In this document: positions 16,303-25,386 of the stretch, piece after piece | Position numbering within the stretch: position 1 is the stretch's first letter | Layout of the letters: each line of letters opens with the position of its first letter | Assembly (NCBI GenBank): GCA_017432325.1 | Contig: JAFRJJ010000075.1 | Coordinates: forward strand, 1-49,316 | DNA length: 49,316 nt | Source of the DNA: Solobacterium sp. | Lineage (GTDB): Bacteria > Bacillota_I > Bacilli_A > Erysipelotrichales > Erysipelotrichaceae | Reading direction: 5' to 3' | Made by a program: the position numbers and the translations under genes | The notes under the pieces: model-generated | Databases searched by the model: none | Seen by the model: the letters and a program-made list of their open reading frames with translations, nothing else | What the model was told of the DNA's origin: nothing

Positions 16303-16308
16303 TATAAT
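16303..16308 (+). promoter_or_regulatory. -10 element of the methyltransferase operon
   Basis: A consensus TATAAT without a good -35 at 17-base spacing. Transcription would begin near 16315, which favours the ATG at 16332 over the TTG at 16314 as the translation start. Confidence 0.5.
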
Positions 16309-16331
16309 AGTCGTTGGAGATCCAACTTTTT

Positions 16332-17213
16332 ATGGTGAAAACAGCTGACAGATGGAATGATTACAGATTATTGGATGCAGGGGACGGCGAAAAGCTCGAA
16401 CAGTGGGACAATATTATCCTGCGCAGACCCGATCCTCAGGCGATCTGGCCAAGGGACAAGTCGTTCGCGTTATGGAACCGCGCTGATGCTGTCTATCACC
16501 GCTCAAGTTCCGGCGGAGGAAAATGGGAATACAAGAAAAAACTCCCTGAATCCTGGACGATCGGATATGATTCATTGACGTTCAAGGTTTCCCCGACAGG
16601 TTTCAAACATACCGGGATCTTCCCCGAGCAGGCTGTCAACTGGGACTGGATGGGTGATCTGATCCGCACGCACAAAGATGAGGAACTCCGCATTCTGAAC
16701 CTGTTTGCTTATACAGGCGGGGCTACCATGGCATGTTCCGCAGCAGGTGCTGCCGAAGTCGTACATGTGGACGCCGCAAAAGGCATGGTCAAATGGGCGC
16801 AGGAAAACCGGGATCTTTCCGGACTGCAGGACCGCAGGATCCGCTTCATCGTAGACGACGTTCAGAAATTCGTGGAACGTGAAAAACGAAGAGGAAGAAC
16901 ATACCACGGGATCCTGATGGATCCTCCCTCCTATGGAAGAGGTCCGGATGGAGAAATGTGGAAATTCGAGACTGAGATCATCAAACTGATCAATGCCTGT
17001 CTGGATATCCTGGACGAGCATGCGCTCTTCTTCCTGATCAATTCATATACAACAGGATTCTCCTCCATCGTTCTGGAAGACATCATGAAAACAATGATCC
17101 TGACAGAACATCCGGACGGAAGGATCGATACCGGAGAAGTAGCGCTTCCGATCGAACACCGGAATCTTCTCCTGCCGTGCGGCATATACGGAAGATGGCA
17201 GCGCAATGATTGA
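16332..17213 (+). CDS. Class I SAM-dependent methyltransferase, RlmI/RlmK-like (PF10672)
   Basis: A 293-residue methyltransferase of the COG1092 type, which modifies cytosines or guanines in 23S rRNA. The SAM-binding motif NLFAYTGGATM is near residue 134, an acidic post-motif VHVDAAKGM near 152, and the catalytic-loop DPPSYGRGPDGEMWKFE near 197. It lacks the N-terminal PUA domain of RlmI, as in the short PF10672 members. The start at 16332 follows GGAG at 16316-16319. It overlaps the next gene by eight bases, and both products modify rRNA, so the pair looks like an RNA-modification operon. The target base is not predictable here. Confidence 0.85.
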   Translation: MVKTADRWNDYRLLDAGDGEKLEQWDNIILRRPDPQAIWPRDKSFALWNRADAVYHRSSSGGGKWEYKKKLPESWTIGYDSLTFKVSPTGFKHTGIFPEQAVNWDWMGDLIRTHKDEELRILNLFAYTGGATMACSAAGAAEVVHVDAAKGMVKWAQENRDLSGLQDRRIRFIVDDVQKFVEREKRRGRTYHGILMDPPSYGRGPDGEMWKFETEIIKLINACLDILDEHALFFLINSYTTGFSSIVLEDIMKTMILTEHPDGRIDTGEVALPIEHRNLLLPCGIYGRWQRND

Positions 17214-17871
17214 AGTACTGTACGAAGATAATCATCTGCTGTGCGTCAGGAAACCGGTCAATGTACCGGTACAGGAGGATTCCAGCAAGGATGATGATCT
17301 GCTGTCCATGTGCAAGGCATATCTCAAGGAAACTTACAGCAAGCCAGGCAATGTTTACCTGGGACTGGTGCACAGACTTGACAGACCCGTCGGCGGCGCA
17401 ATGGTTTTCGCCAAAACTTCAAAGGCTGCTTCCAGACTGTCCGATTCGATCCGTAAAGGTGAGATCACCAAAGAATATACGGCGATCCTGGACGGCATCA
17501 TTAAACCGGCCTCAGGTATTCTGAAGGACTACCTGAAGAAAGACAGCCGTACAAACACATCTTCAGTGACTGACAAGGACAGCGGAAAGTACTGTGAGCT
17601 GTCATATGAAACGATTGCTGTAGAAAACGGCCATTCGATCGTAAGGATCCTGCTTGCGACAGGCAGATCACATCAGATCAGAGTGCAGTTCGCCTCCAGA
17701 GGCGTTCCGCTGCTCAACGATCAAAGATATAACAAACATGCCGGGAAAGGTCAGATCGCCCTATGGGCGACCCGCCTCAGCTTCCCGCATCCAACTACCA
17801 GAGAGACCGTGGAGGTCCAGTGTCCTCCTGACAATATCAGACCATGGAAAGAGTATGAGGTATTCCGATGA
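17206..17871 (+). CDS. RluA family pseudouridine synthase
   Basis: A 221-residue enzyme that isomerizes uridine to pseudouridine in RNA. The catalytic Asp sits in HRLDRPVGG near residue 58. The later ATGRSHQIRVQFASRG (near 150) is the second family signature. It lacks an S4 RNA-binding domain, so it is a short RluA/RluC-type protein, and the specific RNA site is unknown. It overlaps the methyltransferase gene by eight bases and the next gene by four (ATGA), so the three are translated together. Confidence 0.93.
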   Translation: MIEVLYEDNHLLCVRKPVNVPVQEDSSKDDDLLSMCKAYLKETYSKPGNVYLGLVHRLDRPVGGAMVFAKTSKAASRLSDSIRKGEITKEYTAILDGIIKPASGILKDYLKKDSRTNTSSVTDKDSGKYCELSYETIAVENGHSIVRILLATGRSHQIRVQFASRGVPLLNDQRYNKHAGKGQIALWATRLSFPHPTTRETVEVQCPPDNIRPWKEYEVFR

Positions 17872-19217
17872 CAAAAAAGAGAAGGCGCCGTCTGCGTTTC
17901 AGACTTCCGCAGGTACAGAGCGGAACATCCACAACTGTCAAAAAGAAAAAGAGAAGAAGACGTTTCCGTCTTCGTAAAGAAGCTTATCTTGTCCTCGCGG
18001 GTATCGCAGCTGTCCTGTGTCTGATCTTTATCCCGAGGGCGATCGACAACAACAACCTGAAGAAACTGGGATATGACAAAGAAACGATCAAAGCGATCCG
18101 TGAGCAGAAGCTGACGAAAACGATCCTGAGCAATGAATGGTATTCAAATTATCTTGCACAGTCTATCAAGAATGAGACACTGAATACCGATTATACAGAA
18201 CTCTACACTGTCGTAACATCCCAGCGCGGTCTGACAGACCGTGACTTCCTGCTGTACAACAGGCTGAAGGATAAGGGGTACACCGATAAGCAGCTGCTGA
18301 ATCTGTACCGTAATCTTCGTTATGTCGATCTGACACCGCTTCTGGTATTTGATTATCAGGGTGATGAGTCAGGGTACATCTCTGATTGTCAGGCAAATAT
18401 GTCCAACAACGATGAAACCGCCTTTGTACTTGACGGTACTTATTACACACCGTATGAAAACGCAAGACCGGTCGATGATACAGCAAGCGTTTCTATGCTG
18501 GTAAATAAAACATATTTCCTGGATGACACTTATACTCCGAAGAACCTGACCGCGCTGTCCAACCTGTATGCAGCACCGGACCGTGAACTGGCAGGCATCG
18601 CTGCAGAAGCGCTGGCAGAATGGGCAAATGCAGGAAGAGACAATGATGTTTACTTCTATGCGACGAGCGCATACCGTTCATATGAAGATCAGCAGGCACT
18701 GTACGACAGCTACGTAGCTTCCCTCGGACAGGAACAGACAGATCAGGTATCTGCACGTGCAGGCTTCTCCGAACATCAGACAGGATTTACAGTCGACCTT
18801 GCGGCTACCCATGAAGACGCATATTCTGAATTCTCACAGACAAGAGCCTACAGATGGGCAAGCGCACACTGCTGGGAATATGGATGGCTGCTTCGTTATC
18901 CTGAGAATAAGGATGCCATTACAGGTTATGAATTCGAATCATGGCACTTCAGATATGTTGGCAAGGATGTTTCCGAAGCTGTTCATTATTCCAACCTGAC
19001 ATTCGATGAATTCTACATGCTGTATCTGAAGCCCTGGGACAATGAAAACAATAAGCCTTCCCAGGAGATCCTTGACAGTACAAATTACCTGAAGCTGATC
19101 CCGGCTGCTGCAGAGGAACCGCAGGAAACATCTGCGCCTGAGGCAGGATCCGATTCGGAGCCGGCAGAAACAGCTGACAGCTCAGCTTCTCCCGAAGCTA
19201 CGGAAAAAGCGAACTGA
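17868..19217 (+). CDS. VanY-type D-Ala-D-Ala carboxypeptidase, membrane anchored
   Basis: A 449-residue M15B peptidase that trims the terminal D-Ala of peptidoglycan stem peptides outside the membrane. The N-terminus is extremely basic (repeated RRR/KKK), followed by a membrane helix (about 42-62). A linker and lineage-specific region (about 65-240) comes next. The peptidase domain has SAYRSYEDQ near 264, the zinc ligands in SEHQTGFTVDL near 300 and the catalytic ESWHFRYVG near 358. The tail (415-449) is low-complexity Glu/Ala/Ser. Nothing here suggests a vancomycin cluster; it is likely a housekeeping wall enzyme. A perfect-stem terminator follows. Confidence 0.93.
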   Translation: MTKKRRRRLRFRLPQVQSGTSTTVKKKKRRRRFRLRKEAYLVLAGIAAVLCLIFIPRAIDNNNLKKLGYDKETIKAIREQKLTKTILSNEWYSNYLAQSIKNETLNTDYTELYTVVTSQRGLTDRDFLLYNRLKDKGYTDKQLLNLYRNLRYVDLTPLLVFDYQGDESGYISDCQANMSNNDETAFVLDGTYYTPYENARPVDDTASVSMLVNKTYFLDDTYTPKNLTALSNLYAAPDRELAGIAAEALAEWANAGRDNDVYFYATSAYRSYEDQQALYDSYVASLGQEQTDQVSARAGFSEHQTGFTVDLAATHEDAYSEFSQTRAYRWASAHCWEYGWLLRYPENKDAITGYEFESWHFRYVGKDVSEAVHYSNLTFDEFYMLYLKPWDNENNKPSQEILDSTNYLKLIPAAAEEPQETSAPEAGSDSEPAETADSSASPEATEKAN

Positions 19218-19247
19218 TCCGCTCAGAAAACAGAGATAAAATAAAAG

Positions 19248-19274
19248 CCAAAGTTCAGCCGAACTTTGGTTTTT
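19248..19274 (+). terminator. Bidirectional terminator between vanY-like and patatin genes
   Basis: A 9-base perfect stem (19248-19256 with 19261-19269) with AGCC loop and T5 after it. The minus strand is also T-rich beyond the stem, so it can serve both converging genes. Confidence 0.85.
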
Positions 19275-19287
19275 GTTTATGCTCGGA

Positions 19288-20145
19288 TCAGTCTTTTTTC
19301 AAAAGCGCGAAGATCTCATCTTTACGGGCTTCCATATCGGAGATACCAAGCTCATACAGTTCTTTCACTTTCTCAGGATCACCCTTCCATCTGCTGACCT
19401 GGATCGTTCTGGACGGTCTGATCAGTACAGCTTCTCCTTTATTGACAAGGTCATCAATGATCCCCATCTGGTTGTAATAGTTGATATGTCTGACCTTATA
19501 ATCAGCAGCGACCTGAGGATACTGTTTATACACCTGCTTCATGATCTCCTGAACGATCGGCGGACCTGGTTTTCTGACATAGTCTGCAGGCTTTGTCGTG
19601 ATCACCAGGTGTCTTGTAACACCCTGTTCGATCGAACGTTCGATCGGGATCATCTTGGTGATCCCTCCATCCAAAAGATGTCTGCCGTTGATATCGACTG
19701 TTTCCGTAACGACCGGCAGCGAGCAAGCTCCTCTCAGGACTTCCATTTCATCATCCATGTCTTCCGGTCTGAACCAGACCGTTTCTCCCATATCCAGGTC
19801 ATATGCGCCGATCTCAATATTCGCATGGGCATCCTTCAGCGGTTTTACAGAGAACTGTTCGAGATTTCTCATATATCCGTAAAACAGCTTTTTATAACCG
19901 ACCCAATATCCTTCTCTCAGCAGCGCCTGGGGACCGACGATATCAGGTTTGATGATATAGTCCAGAACTGCGCGCTTCATCGTTTCTTTCCGGTTTTCCA
20001 TAAAGAGACATAACATAAATGCCCCGGAAGAGATTCCAGCTCCGTAATCAAATGTAACCCCATGATCCATCAGCCAGTCCAGTGCACCGGCTGTATAGGC
20101 ACCGCGTATACCGCCGCCTTCCAGTACAATTCCTGTTTTTTCCAT
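19288..20145 (-). CDS. Patatin-like phospholipase
   Basis: A 285-residue lipid acyl hydrolase with a Ser-Asp dyad. The oxyanion hole GGGIRGAYTAG is at 10-20, the nucleophile Ser39 in GISSG, and the Asp in LLDGGI near 158. It resembles the YjjU/YlbK-type bacterial cytoplasmic patatins, with no signal peptide or membrane helix. The start at 20145 has GGAGG ten bases upstream. It is 15 bases downstream of the cardiolipin synthase gene in the same direction, suggesting coordinated membrane phospholipid turnover; this functional link is inference. Confidence 0.92.
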   Translation of the reverse strand: MEKTGIVLEGGGIRGAYTAGALDWLMDHGVTFDYGAGISSGAFMLCLFMENRKETMKRAVLDYIIKPDIVGPQALLREGYWVGYKKLFYGYMRNLEQFSVKPLKDAHANIEIGAYDLDMGETVWFRPEDMDDEMEVLRGACSLPVVTETVDINGRHLLDGGITKMIPIERSIEQGVTRHLVITTKPADYVRKPGPPIVQEIMKQVYKQYPQVAADYKVRHINYYNQMGIIDDLVNKGEAVLIRPSRTIQVSRWKGDPEKVKELYELGISDMEARKDEIFALLKKD

Positions 20146-20160
20146 CAAAGATCAACCTCC

Positions 20161-21687
20161 TCAGAATAATGGCGTAAATACTCTTAACAGCGCACGATAT
20201 GTTCTGATGAGCCGGTTTACCCGTGCACAATCAGCACTTGTTACTTCATGCGACTGCGACAGAGCCTGCAGGAAATCTTCTTTCATTTCTTCTGCAAGCC
20301 TGCTGTTATACATTAACACACCTGCTTCAAAATGGAGAAAATAACTTCTGTAATCTGTATTGATACTGCCGATCAGTGCCAGTTCATCATCAGAAACCAT
20401 GCATTTCGCGTGATTGAATCCCGGAAGATATTCATAGATCCTCACGCCTGCGTTGATCAGAGGCTGGTAATTGGAACGTGTAACAGAATATACGATCCGT
20501 TTATCCGGGATATGCGGTACCAGGATCCTGACATCCACGCCGTTCATAGCCGCAAGGCACAGAGCGGTCCTCATATCCTGATTCAGGATCAGATACGGTG
20601 TATCGATATACAGATATTTCACTGCGTGGTTTGTGATATTCAGGTGCATCGACAGGCTGACATCCGCTTCATCAGTCGGTGTGTCAGAGAACGGCTGATA
20701 CCAGCCATCCCCAATGACATTATCACAATCCGGCAGATAATCGCTATAGACAATATCATTTTTTCCGCTCAGATATGTATACATTCCCAGGAACATGACT
20801 GTCAGTGAACGTACAGCCTCACCCTTCAGCATGACTGCTGAATCCTTCCAGTAGCCGTATCTTCTAATCCGGTTCATGTATTCATCAGCCAGATTGATCC
20901 CTCCGGTAAACCCGACCTTGTTGTCGATCACGCAGATCTTCCGGTGATCGCGGTTGTTCATCTGAATGACCAGGGCAGGACGTATCCTGTTGAACCGGTA
21001 TGTTTCGATGCCGAGTTCATTCATCTGCTTATAGAAACGGCGGGGCAGCTTTTCCAGGCATCCGAAATCATCGTAGATCAGTTTGACTTTTACGCCCTGC
21101 GCTGTCTTTTCTTTCAGTATTTCGAGGACCTCATCCCATACTGTTCCTTTATCGATAATGAAATATTCCATCAGGATGAACTTTTCAGCTTTCTTCAGTT
21201 CTTCGAGGAAAACAGGAAACATTTCTTCACCGCTTCCGAAGTATCTGGCTTCTGTATTTCTGTAAACCGGGAAGTTGCTGGCTTTCAGTCCGTAATCAAA
21301 CAGTTTCCTGATATCATTCCGCTCCTGCCCGAGCTGTTCGGGAATTGCCGGATCCTGGATCAGAAGTGCCTGCATTTCCTGGTCACATTGTGTAGTGCCT
21401 TTGAAGAGTTTCTTCGGCATCTTTTTTCCTGCGCACAAAAGATACAGTGCCGTACCGAACACCGGTGCTGCCAGGATCAGTATGCACCAGGCGATCTTAT
21501 ACGACCCATCTTCTTCCAGATTGACGACATAAACGACTGTCAGCAGCGACAGCAGATTTGCAAGCGAAAGCAGCTCGTAAGCGATCGTCATACGATACAG
21601 CCACATCATCAGCAATACCATCTGCAGTATGATCAGGAGTGCCGCGATCGTCATACGGCTGGCCAGGAATTTCAGGATTCTACGCAT
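20161..21687 (-). CDS. cls: Cardiolipin synthase
   Basis: A 508-residue phospholipase D superfamily enzyme that joins two phosphatidylglycerols into cardiolipin. Two N-terminal membrane helices (about 12-32 and 40-85, partly split) are followed by two HKD motifs. The first is HRKICVIDNKVGFTGG near 248; the second is HAKCMVSDDELALIGS near 428. Spacing and length are normal for bacterial Cls. No clear ribosome site precedes the ATG at 21687. It is divergent from the LysR gene and leads the cls-patatin pair. Confidence 0.94.
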   Translation of the reverse strand: MRRILKFLASRMTIAALLIILQMVLLMMWLYRMTIAYELLSLANLLSLLTVVYVVNLEEDGSYKIAWCILILAAPVFGTALYLLCAGKKMPKKLFKGTTQCDQEMQALLIQDPAIPEQLGQERNDIRKLFDYGLKASNFPVYRNTEARYFGSGEEMFPVFLEELKKAEKFILMEYFIIDKGTVWDEVLEILKEKTAQGVKVKLIYDDFGCLEKLPRRFYKQMNELGIETYRFNRIRPALVIQMNNRDHRKICVIDNKVGFTGGINLADEYMNRIRRYGYWKDSAVMLKGEAVRSLTVMFLGMYTYLSGKNDIVYSDYLPDCDNVIGDGWYQPFSDTPTDEADVSLSMHLNITNHAVKYLYIDTPYLILNQDMRTALCLAAMNGVDVRILVPHIPDKRIVYSVTRSNYQPLINAGVRIYEYLPGFNHAKCMVSDDELALIGSINTDYRSYFLHFEAGVLMYNSRLAEEMKEDFLQALSQSHEVTSADCARVNRLIRTYRALLRVFTPLF

Positions 21688-21872
21688 AAAATCATTCTAC
21701 AATATATCCGTGGATATCGCACATGATTGACAATCTTCATCCGCAGCAAGTCATACATTCCGGTCAGCAGAGGAGCCGGATACTGATATATGATCCTGCC
21801 GGGATCAGAAAAAATGGATCGCTGATGATGTGCCGTTCAGGGATACAATAAATACAGATAGCGGAGGAGAAC

Positions 21873-22805
21873 ATGACAGAACAGGAAATGCTGTACATTC
21901 TCGCAATTGCGGAAGAAAGAAACATCACACATGCGGCAGAGCGTCTTCATGTCGCCCAGCCCTCCCTGACTCAGAGTCTCAGAAAGATCGAATCCGAACT
22001 TGGCACGAAGCTGTTTACACGCAGAAAGTACGGACTGGATCCAACCGATCCCGGAAAACTGTACATAGAGATGGCACGTGATGTTACTGCGAGGATCTCT
22101 GCTTTCCGGGAGGATCTGAGAAAGATGAATGATCCTATGAAGGGACATCTTACCCTTGGCGCATCCTGGTACAATACACTGCTCTACTTTTCGGAATTTG
22201 TCCCGCTGTTCAGCCGCACATATCCGGACGTACAGCTGAAACTTGTGGAAAAGAACACCGCAAGCCTGCTGGAAATGCTGAAAGGACATGAGATCGATGT
22301 GATCATCGCGCATGAATATCCAAAGGAATATCCCGGACAGCAGACATCCCTGGCCAAGGATATCTGCCGGGAGGTGCTTGAAACAGAATCATTCCTTATC
22401 CTGGGCCAGCGGAGGATGTTCCGGGAAAACGGGATCCCGGAAAATGAACCAGCAGATCTTCAGAAACTGAAGGACCTGCCGTTTATCTTTTTCAATGATG
22501 ATCAGCGGATACGCCGTATTACTGATTTTGCTTTCCGGAATGCGGGTGTCTCTCCGAAGAGCATATTATTTACGCAGAGTTTCCCCGGAGCACTGGATTT
22601 CGCGTCCATGGGACTCGGGTTCGTCATCCTGCCGGAACACTATATTGCAAAGAACATCGGCTCCTATCCATCCATGGTATCTGTCCCGCTGGATCCTTCC
22701 TTGCACGCGTACTGGTCAAACTGCATCTACTACCGGATACAGGAATATTCAGATCCGCTCAGGGAAGAAGCGCTTCGTATCCTGAAAGAATCCGTGCGCC
22801 AATAA
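21873..22805 (+). CDS. LysR family transcriptional regulator
   Basis: A 310-residue regulator. The N-terminal winged helix (1-60) has AAERLHVAQPSLTQSLRKIE, the LysR recognition helix region, and the rest is a substrate-binding domain (about 90-300). GCGGAGGAG precedes the ATG. TACAAT at 21844-21849 is a possible -10. It is divergent from cls and about 100 bases upstream of an esterase gene in the same direction. LysR proteins commonly control a neighbouring gene, so either is a candidate target. The effector is unknown. Confidence 0.93.
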   Translation: MTEQEMLYILAIAEERNITHAAERLHVAQPSLTQSLRKIESELGTKLFTRRKYGLDPTDPGKLYIEMARDVTARISAFREDLRKMNDPMKGHLTLGASWYNTLLYFSEFVPLFSRTYPDVQLKLVEKNTASLLEMLKGHEIDVIIAHEYPKEYPGQQTSLAKDICREVLETESFLILGQRRMFRENGIPENEPADLQKLKDLPFIFFNDDQRIRRITDFAFRNAGVSPKSILFTQSFPGALDFASMGLGFVILPEHYIAKNIGSYPSMVSVPLDPSLHAYWSNCIYYRIQEYSDPLREEALRILKESVRQ

Positions 22806-22906
22806 ATAGGTATTTCTTATCGTTATTATAAATATCATATATTTCAATCAGTTCTCTGTATCGGTTATTCTGTTCCTGGAAACAGAAAACGGAAAAGGTA
22901 AAAATT

Positions 22907-23956
22907 ATGGAAATCAGAAAGATCGATCAGAGCTTCGTCGGTTCAAAGAGCATTTTTTACATTGAGGGTGAGATCTGCCGGGAATCCGGAAAGCAGCACA
23001 TGTACAACCAGATGTTCGTGGAAGCGTATTTCCCCGTCACCACAACAAAACCATATCCTGTCGTCATGTTCCACGGTGCCGGCCAGACAAATGTCAACTG
23101 GCTGATGACACCGGACGGAAGGATGGGCTGGGCAGACTATTTCGTCTCAAAGGGCTACGAGGTTTATCTCTGTGAGCAGCCTTCCCGCGGACGTTCAGCC
23201 TACCATCCCGAGCAGAACGGTCCGAGGATCTATCATTCCCTGGAATCCCTTCAGCGCTTCATGGGAAGCACCGGCAGATGGCCCCAGTCAAAGCTTCATA
23301 CACAGTGGCCGGGTGAAGGCGGTATGGCTTTTGAAGATGAAACAGACCGTCAGTTCATTGCCTCCCAGGTCGAATACCTTCCTTCCAACAAAGAATCACA
23401 GCGCCTGGTCCTGTCTGCAGGTACAAAACTGCTTAAGATGATCGGACCTGCGATCCTGCTCACCCATTCCCAGGCCGGTCCTTTCGGCTGGCTGCTGGCA
23501 GATGCCTGCCCGGACCTGGTGAAAGGCGTCATGACGCTGGAACCTTCCGGTCCCCCGTTCACAAGGAAAACAGATGAGCCGGTATCAGAAAACTTCGGCA
23601 TTACGGATCTTCCGCTCCATTACGAGCCGGAGATCAGATCGCTTTCCGATATCAGACTGCAGCTGCTTCCTTCCGAAGTGCCCGGTATGAATTCCGGCTG
23701 GATCTTTCAGGAACCTGCGCCGCAGCTTCCCCGTCTTTCCGGCATCCCTGTCTGGATCATTGTCAGTGAATCTTCCTATCATGCCGGATATGACCATCTG
23801 ACGAGCCGTGTACTGGAACAGTGCGGTGTGCCGCACCGGTTCATCCGGCTGGAAGAAAAAGGAATACATGGAAACGGCCACATGATGATGCTGGAAAAGA
23901 ATCATCTGGAGGTCGCAGACCTCATTCTGCTGCTGCTTGCGGAAGCAGGATCATAA
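22907..23956 (+). CDS. Alpha/beta hydrolase, esterase 713-like
   Basis: A 349-residue hydrolase. The early segment PVVMFHGAGQTNVNW (near 46) gives the oxyanion HG, and GWADYFVSKGYEVYLCEQP with SRGRS follows, a pattern typical of the Esterase_713-like group. The nucleophile is in THSQAGPFG near residue 187 and the catalytic His in GNGHMMM near 326. It has no signal peptide, so it is probably cytoplasmic. The substrate is not evident. AAAAGG precedes the ATG. It follows the LysR gene and ends in a strong terminator. Confidence 0.85.
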   Translation: MEIRKIDQSFVGSKSIFYIEGEICRESGKQHMYNQMFVEAYFPVTTTKPYPVVMFHGAGQTNVNWLMTPDGRMGWADYFVSKGYEVYLCEQPSRGRSAYHPEQNGPRIYHSLESLQRFMGSTGRWPQSKLHTQWPGEGGMAFEDETDRQFIASQVEYLPSNKESQRLVLSAGTKLLKMIGPAILLTHSQAGPFGWLLADACPDLVKGVMTLEPSGPPFTRKTDEPVSENFGITDLPLHYEPEIRSLSDIRLQLLPSEVPGMNSGWIFQEPAPQLPRLSGIPVWIIVSESSYHAGYDHLTSRVLEQCGVPHRFIRLEEKGIHGNGHMMMLEKNHLEVADLILLLLAEAGS

Positions 23957-23962
23957 GTACAC

Positions 23963-23990
23963 CCGGCAGAGATGCCCCTCTGCCGGTTTT
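23963..23990 (+). terminator. Terminator after the esterase gene
   Basis: A 9-base perfect stem (23963-23971 with 23978-23986), 6-base loop and TTTT at 23987-23990. Confidence 0.9.
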
Positions 23991-23997
23991 GTCATTT

Positions 23998-24020
23998 AAA
24001 AAGTCTCCGTTTCCGGAGAC
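23998..24020 (-). terminator. Terminator after the zinc-ribbon membrane protein gene
   Basis: A 7-base perfect stem (24003-24009 with 24014-24020), 4-base loop and a minus-strand T run at 23998-24002. It converges with the esterase terminator. Confidence 0.85.
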
Positions 24021-24033
24021 AGGTGTCTTTCTG

Positions 24034-24891
24034 TTACAGGATCTGGGGCAGCTGGCTGATGATCGGGAGCTCTGTCTCTTCACCTTTGATCGCACCGAAG
24101 GCGCCCATAATACCGAAGATCGTTACGATGAGAAAGATCGGGAATTCAAGCACTCCGATCCAGCTGCTCAGCATCAGCAGCACGTTGAGATAGAATGCGT
24201 TGTTGACATGTTTCTTCAGGAACTGGCTTCCGCTGGATCTCTCCTTCAGGAACGCCGCAATGCAGCCGAACCAGAAGAGATATGCAACGACTCCCCATAT
24301 ACCTTCAGGGTTGGCCTGGGCAGCCTGCTGCGCAGCTGCGGCTGCTGCAGGACGTTCTGTCTTCTGTGCAGCTCCGCTCATTTCCGCTTCTCTCTGCTTT
24401 CTGAGTTCACGGCGCTTCATTTCATCCTGGATCTCCTGTTTTTTGAGATCCTCCTGTTCCTGCTTTTTCCGCTGCTCTTCAGCTTCCATTTTTCTGCGCA
24501 GTTCTTCCTGTTCCTGCTTCTTTCTGCGCTCTTTCAGTTCACGCTCAAGCTCCAGCCTTGCCTGCATCTGCTGAGGTGATTCACTGGGCAGAACAAGTTC
24601 GATCTGAGGCTCAGTCTGAGCCTGCATATTGCCGTGTGTTTCAAGACCTTTGTTCGGTGAAAGGATATCCGCAAGATCCTCTTCTTCCTCCTCTGCTTCT
24701 TCATACATTTCATGTCCGGGAAGAACAAGTTCGATCTCCTTCTTTTCCTGTTTCTTCGGCTGAGGGATCTCAATTTCCGGTGCTGCCTGGCTGACTGAAA
24801 CAGCCGGTGTATCTTCGATCAGCTTTGTGCCGCATACTGAACAGAATTTTGCACCTGCTTCAACAGGGCTTCCGCAATTAGGACAATTCAT
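24034..24891 (-). CDS. Zinc-ribbon protein with charged coiled coil and C-terminal membrane helices
   Basis: A 285-residue protein of unknown function. Residues 1-25 are a double CxxC zinc ribbon (MNCPNCGSPV, then FCSVCGTKL). A linker contains two copies of the hexapeptide IELVLP, each followed by an acidic or Ser/Glu stretch. Residues about 105-175 form a continuous Glu/Lys/Arg/Gln coiled coil, then an Ala-rich hinge (PAAAAAAQQAAQ). The C-terminus has about three hydrophobic segments (about 205-275), resembling the DUF4870-type membrane domain. GGAGG lies six bases before the ATG at 24891. The zinc ribbon plus membrane layout suggests a membrane organising or sensing protein, but no function can be assigned. 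Confidence 0.8.
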   Translation of the reverse strand: MNCPNCGSPVEAGAKFCSVCGTKLIEDTPAVSVSQAAPEIEIPQPKKQEKKEIELVLPGHEMYEEAEEEEEDLADILSPNKGLETHGNMQAQTEPQIELVLPSESPQQMQARLELERELKERRKKQEQEELRRKMEAEEQRKKQEQEDLKKQEIQDEMKRRELRKQREAEMSGAAQKTERPAAAAAAQQAAQANPEGIWGVVAYLFWFGCIAAFLKERSSGSQFLKKHVNNAFYLNVLLMLSSWIGVLEFPIFLIVTIFGIMGAFGAIKGEETELPIISQLPQIL

Positions 24892-24921
24892 AAAATACCT
24901 CCAACTCAACTGATTACTTTT

Positions 24922-24950
24922 ATTATAATTCAGCTTTTTTATAATTTGAA
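24922..24950 (-). promoter_or_regulatory. Promoter of the zinc-ribbon membrane protein gene
   Basis: On the minus strand a TATAAT -10 (24922-24927) lies 17 bases downstream of a TTCAAA -35-like hexamer (24945-24950), with the start codon about 30 bases further. Confidence 0.55.
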
Positions 24951-24997
24951 CAATCGTTCTTATGAGGAAGAAAACTTAACTATTATGAAGTGTTTCC

Positions 24998-25030
24998 AAA
25001 AAAGAAGGTCCTGTCTTTCAGGAACCTTCT
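24998..25030 (-). terminator. Terminator of the HAAS/small membrane protein operon
   Basis: A stem of about 11 base pairs with one bulge (25003-25013 with 25019-25030) and a minus-strand T6 at 24998-25003. Confidence 0.8.
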
Positions 25031-25056
25031 TGACTTTATGGTTCAGGTACTGCGCC

Positions 25057-25386
25057 TTATCCTCCAAAAGGATTCAGCATGCGCCTGATAGCTTCCAGCA
25101 GTTTCTCATAGATCATGTTTACTGCTTCTTCACTGGTTGGCAGTTTTTCTATCATATCTTCAAAGGCGACGACTTTGTCATTCATTTTGTTGACCATTTC
25201 CGTGTAGTGTTCGATTTCTGCTGTAATCTTCGGTACATAGATTATTGCGATGATCACTACAGCCGCAATGGCCGCAACCAGAATAAAGATAATGATCCTC
25301 TGCCTCATCGCTGATTTTCTGGATTCACCGACCAGTTCTTCCAGCAGTTCCCTGTCTGTCATACTTTCAACATTCGGATATTTCAT
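25057..25386 (-). CDS. Small single-pass membrane protein
   Basis: A 109-residue protein with a short acidic N-terminus (ESMTDRELLEELVGESRK), one long hydrophobic helix (about residues 30-52) and a charged amphipathic helical region outside it (about 55-100). No known family recognised. Its ATG shares a base with the stop of the HAAS-domain gene (TAATG), so the two are translationally coupled and probably act together at the membrane. Confidence 0.8.
   Translation of the reverse strand: MKYPNVESMTDRELLEELVGESRKSAMRQRIIIFILVAAIAAVVIIAIIYVPKITAEIEHYTEMVNKMNDKVVAFEDMIEKLPTSEEAVNMIYEKLLEAIRRMLNPFGG

Noticed and set aside
17868..19217. The VanY-like gene as vancomycin resistance
   Set aside because: No vanH, vanA-type ligase, vanX or vanRS genes are nearby; it is in an operon with RNA-modification genes.
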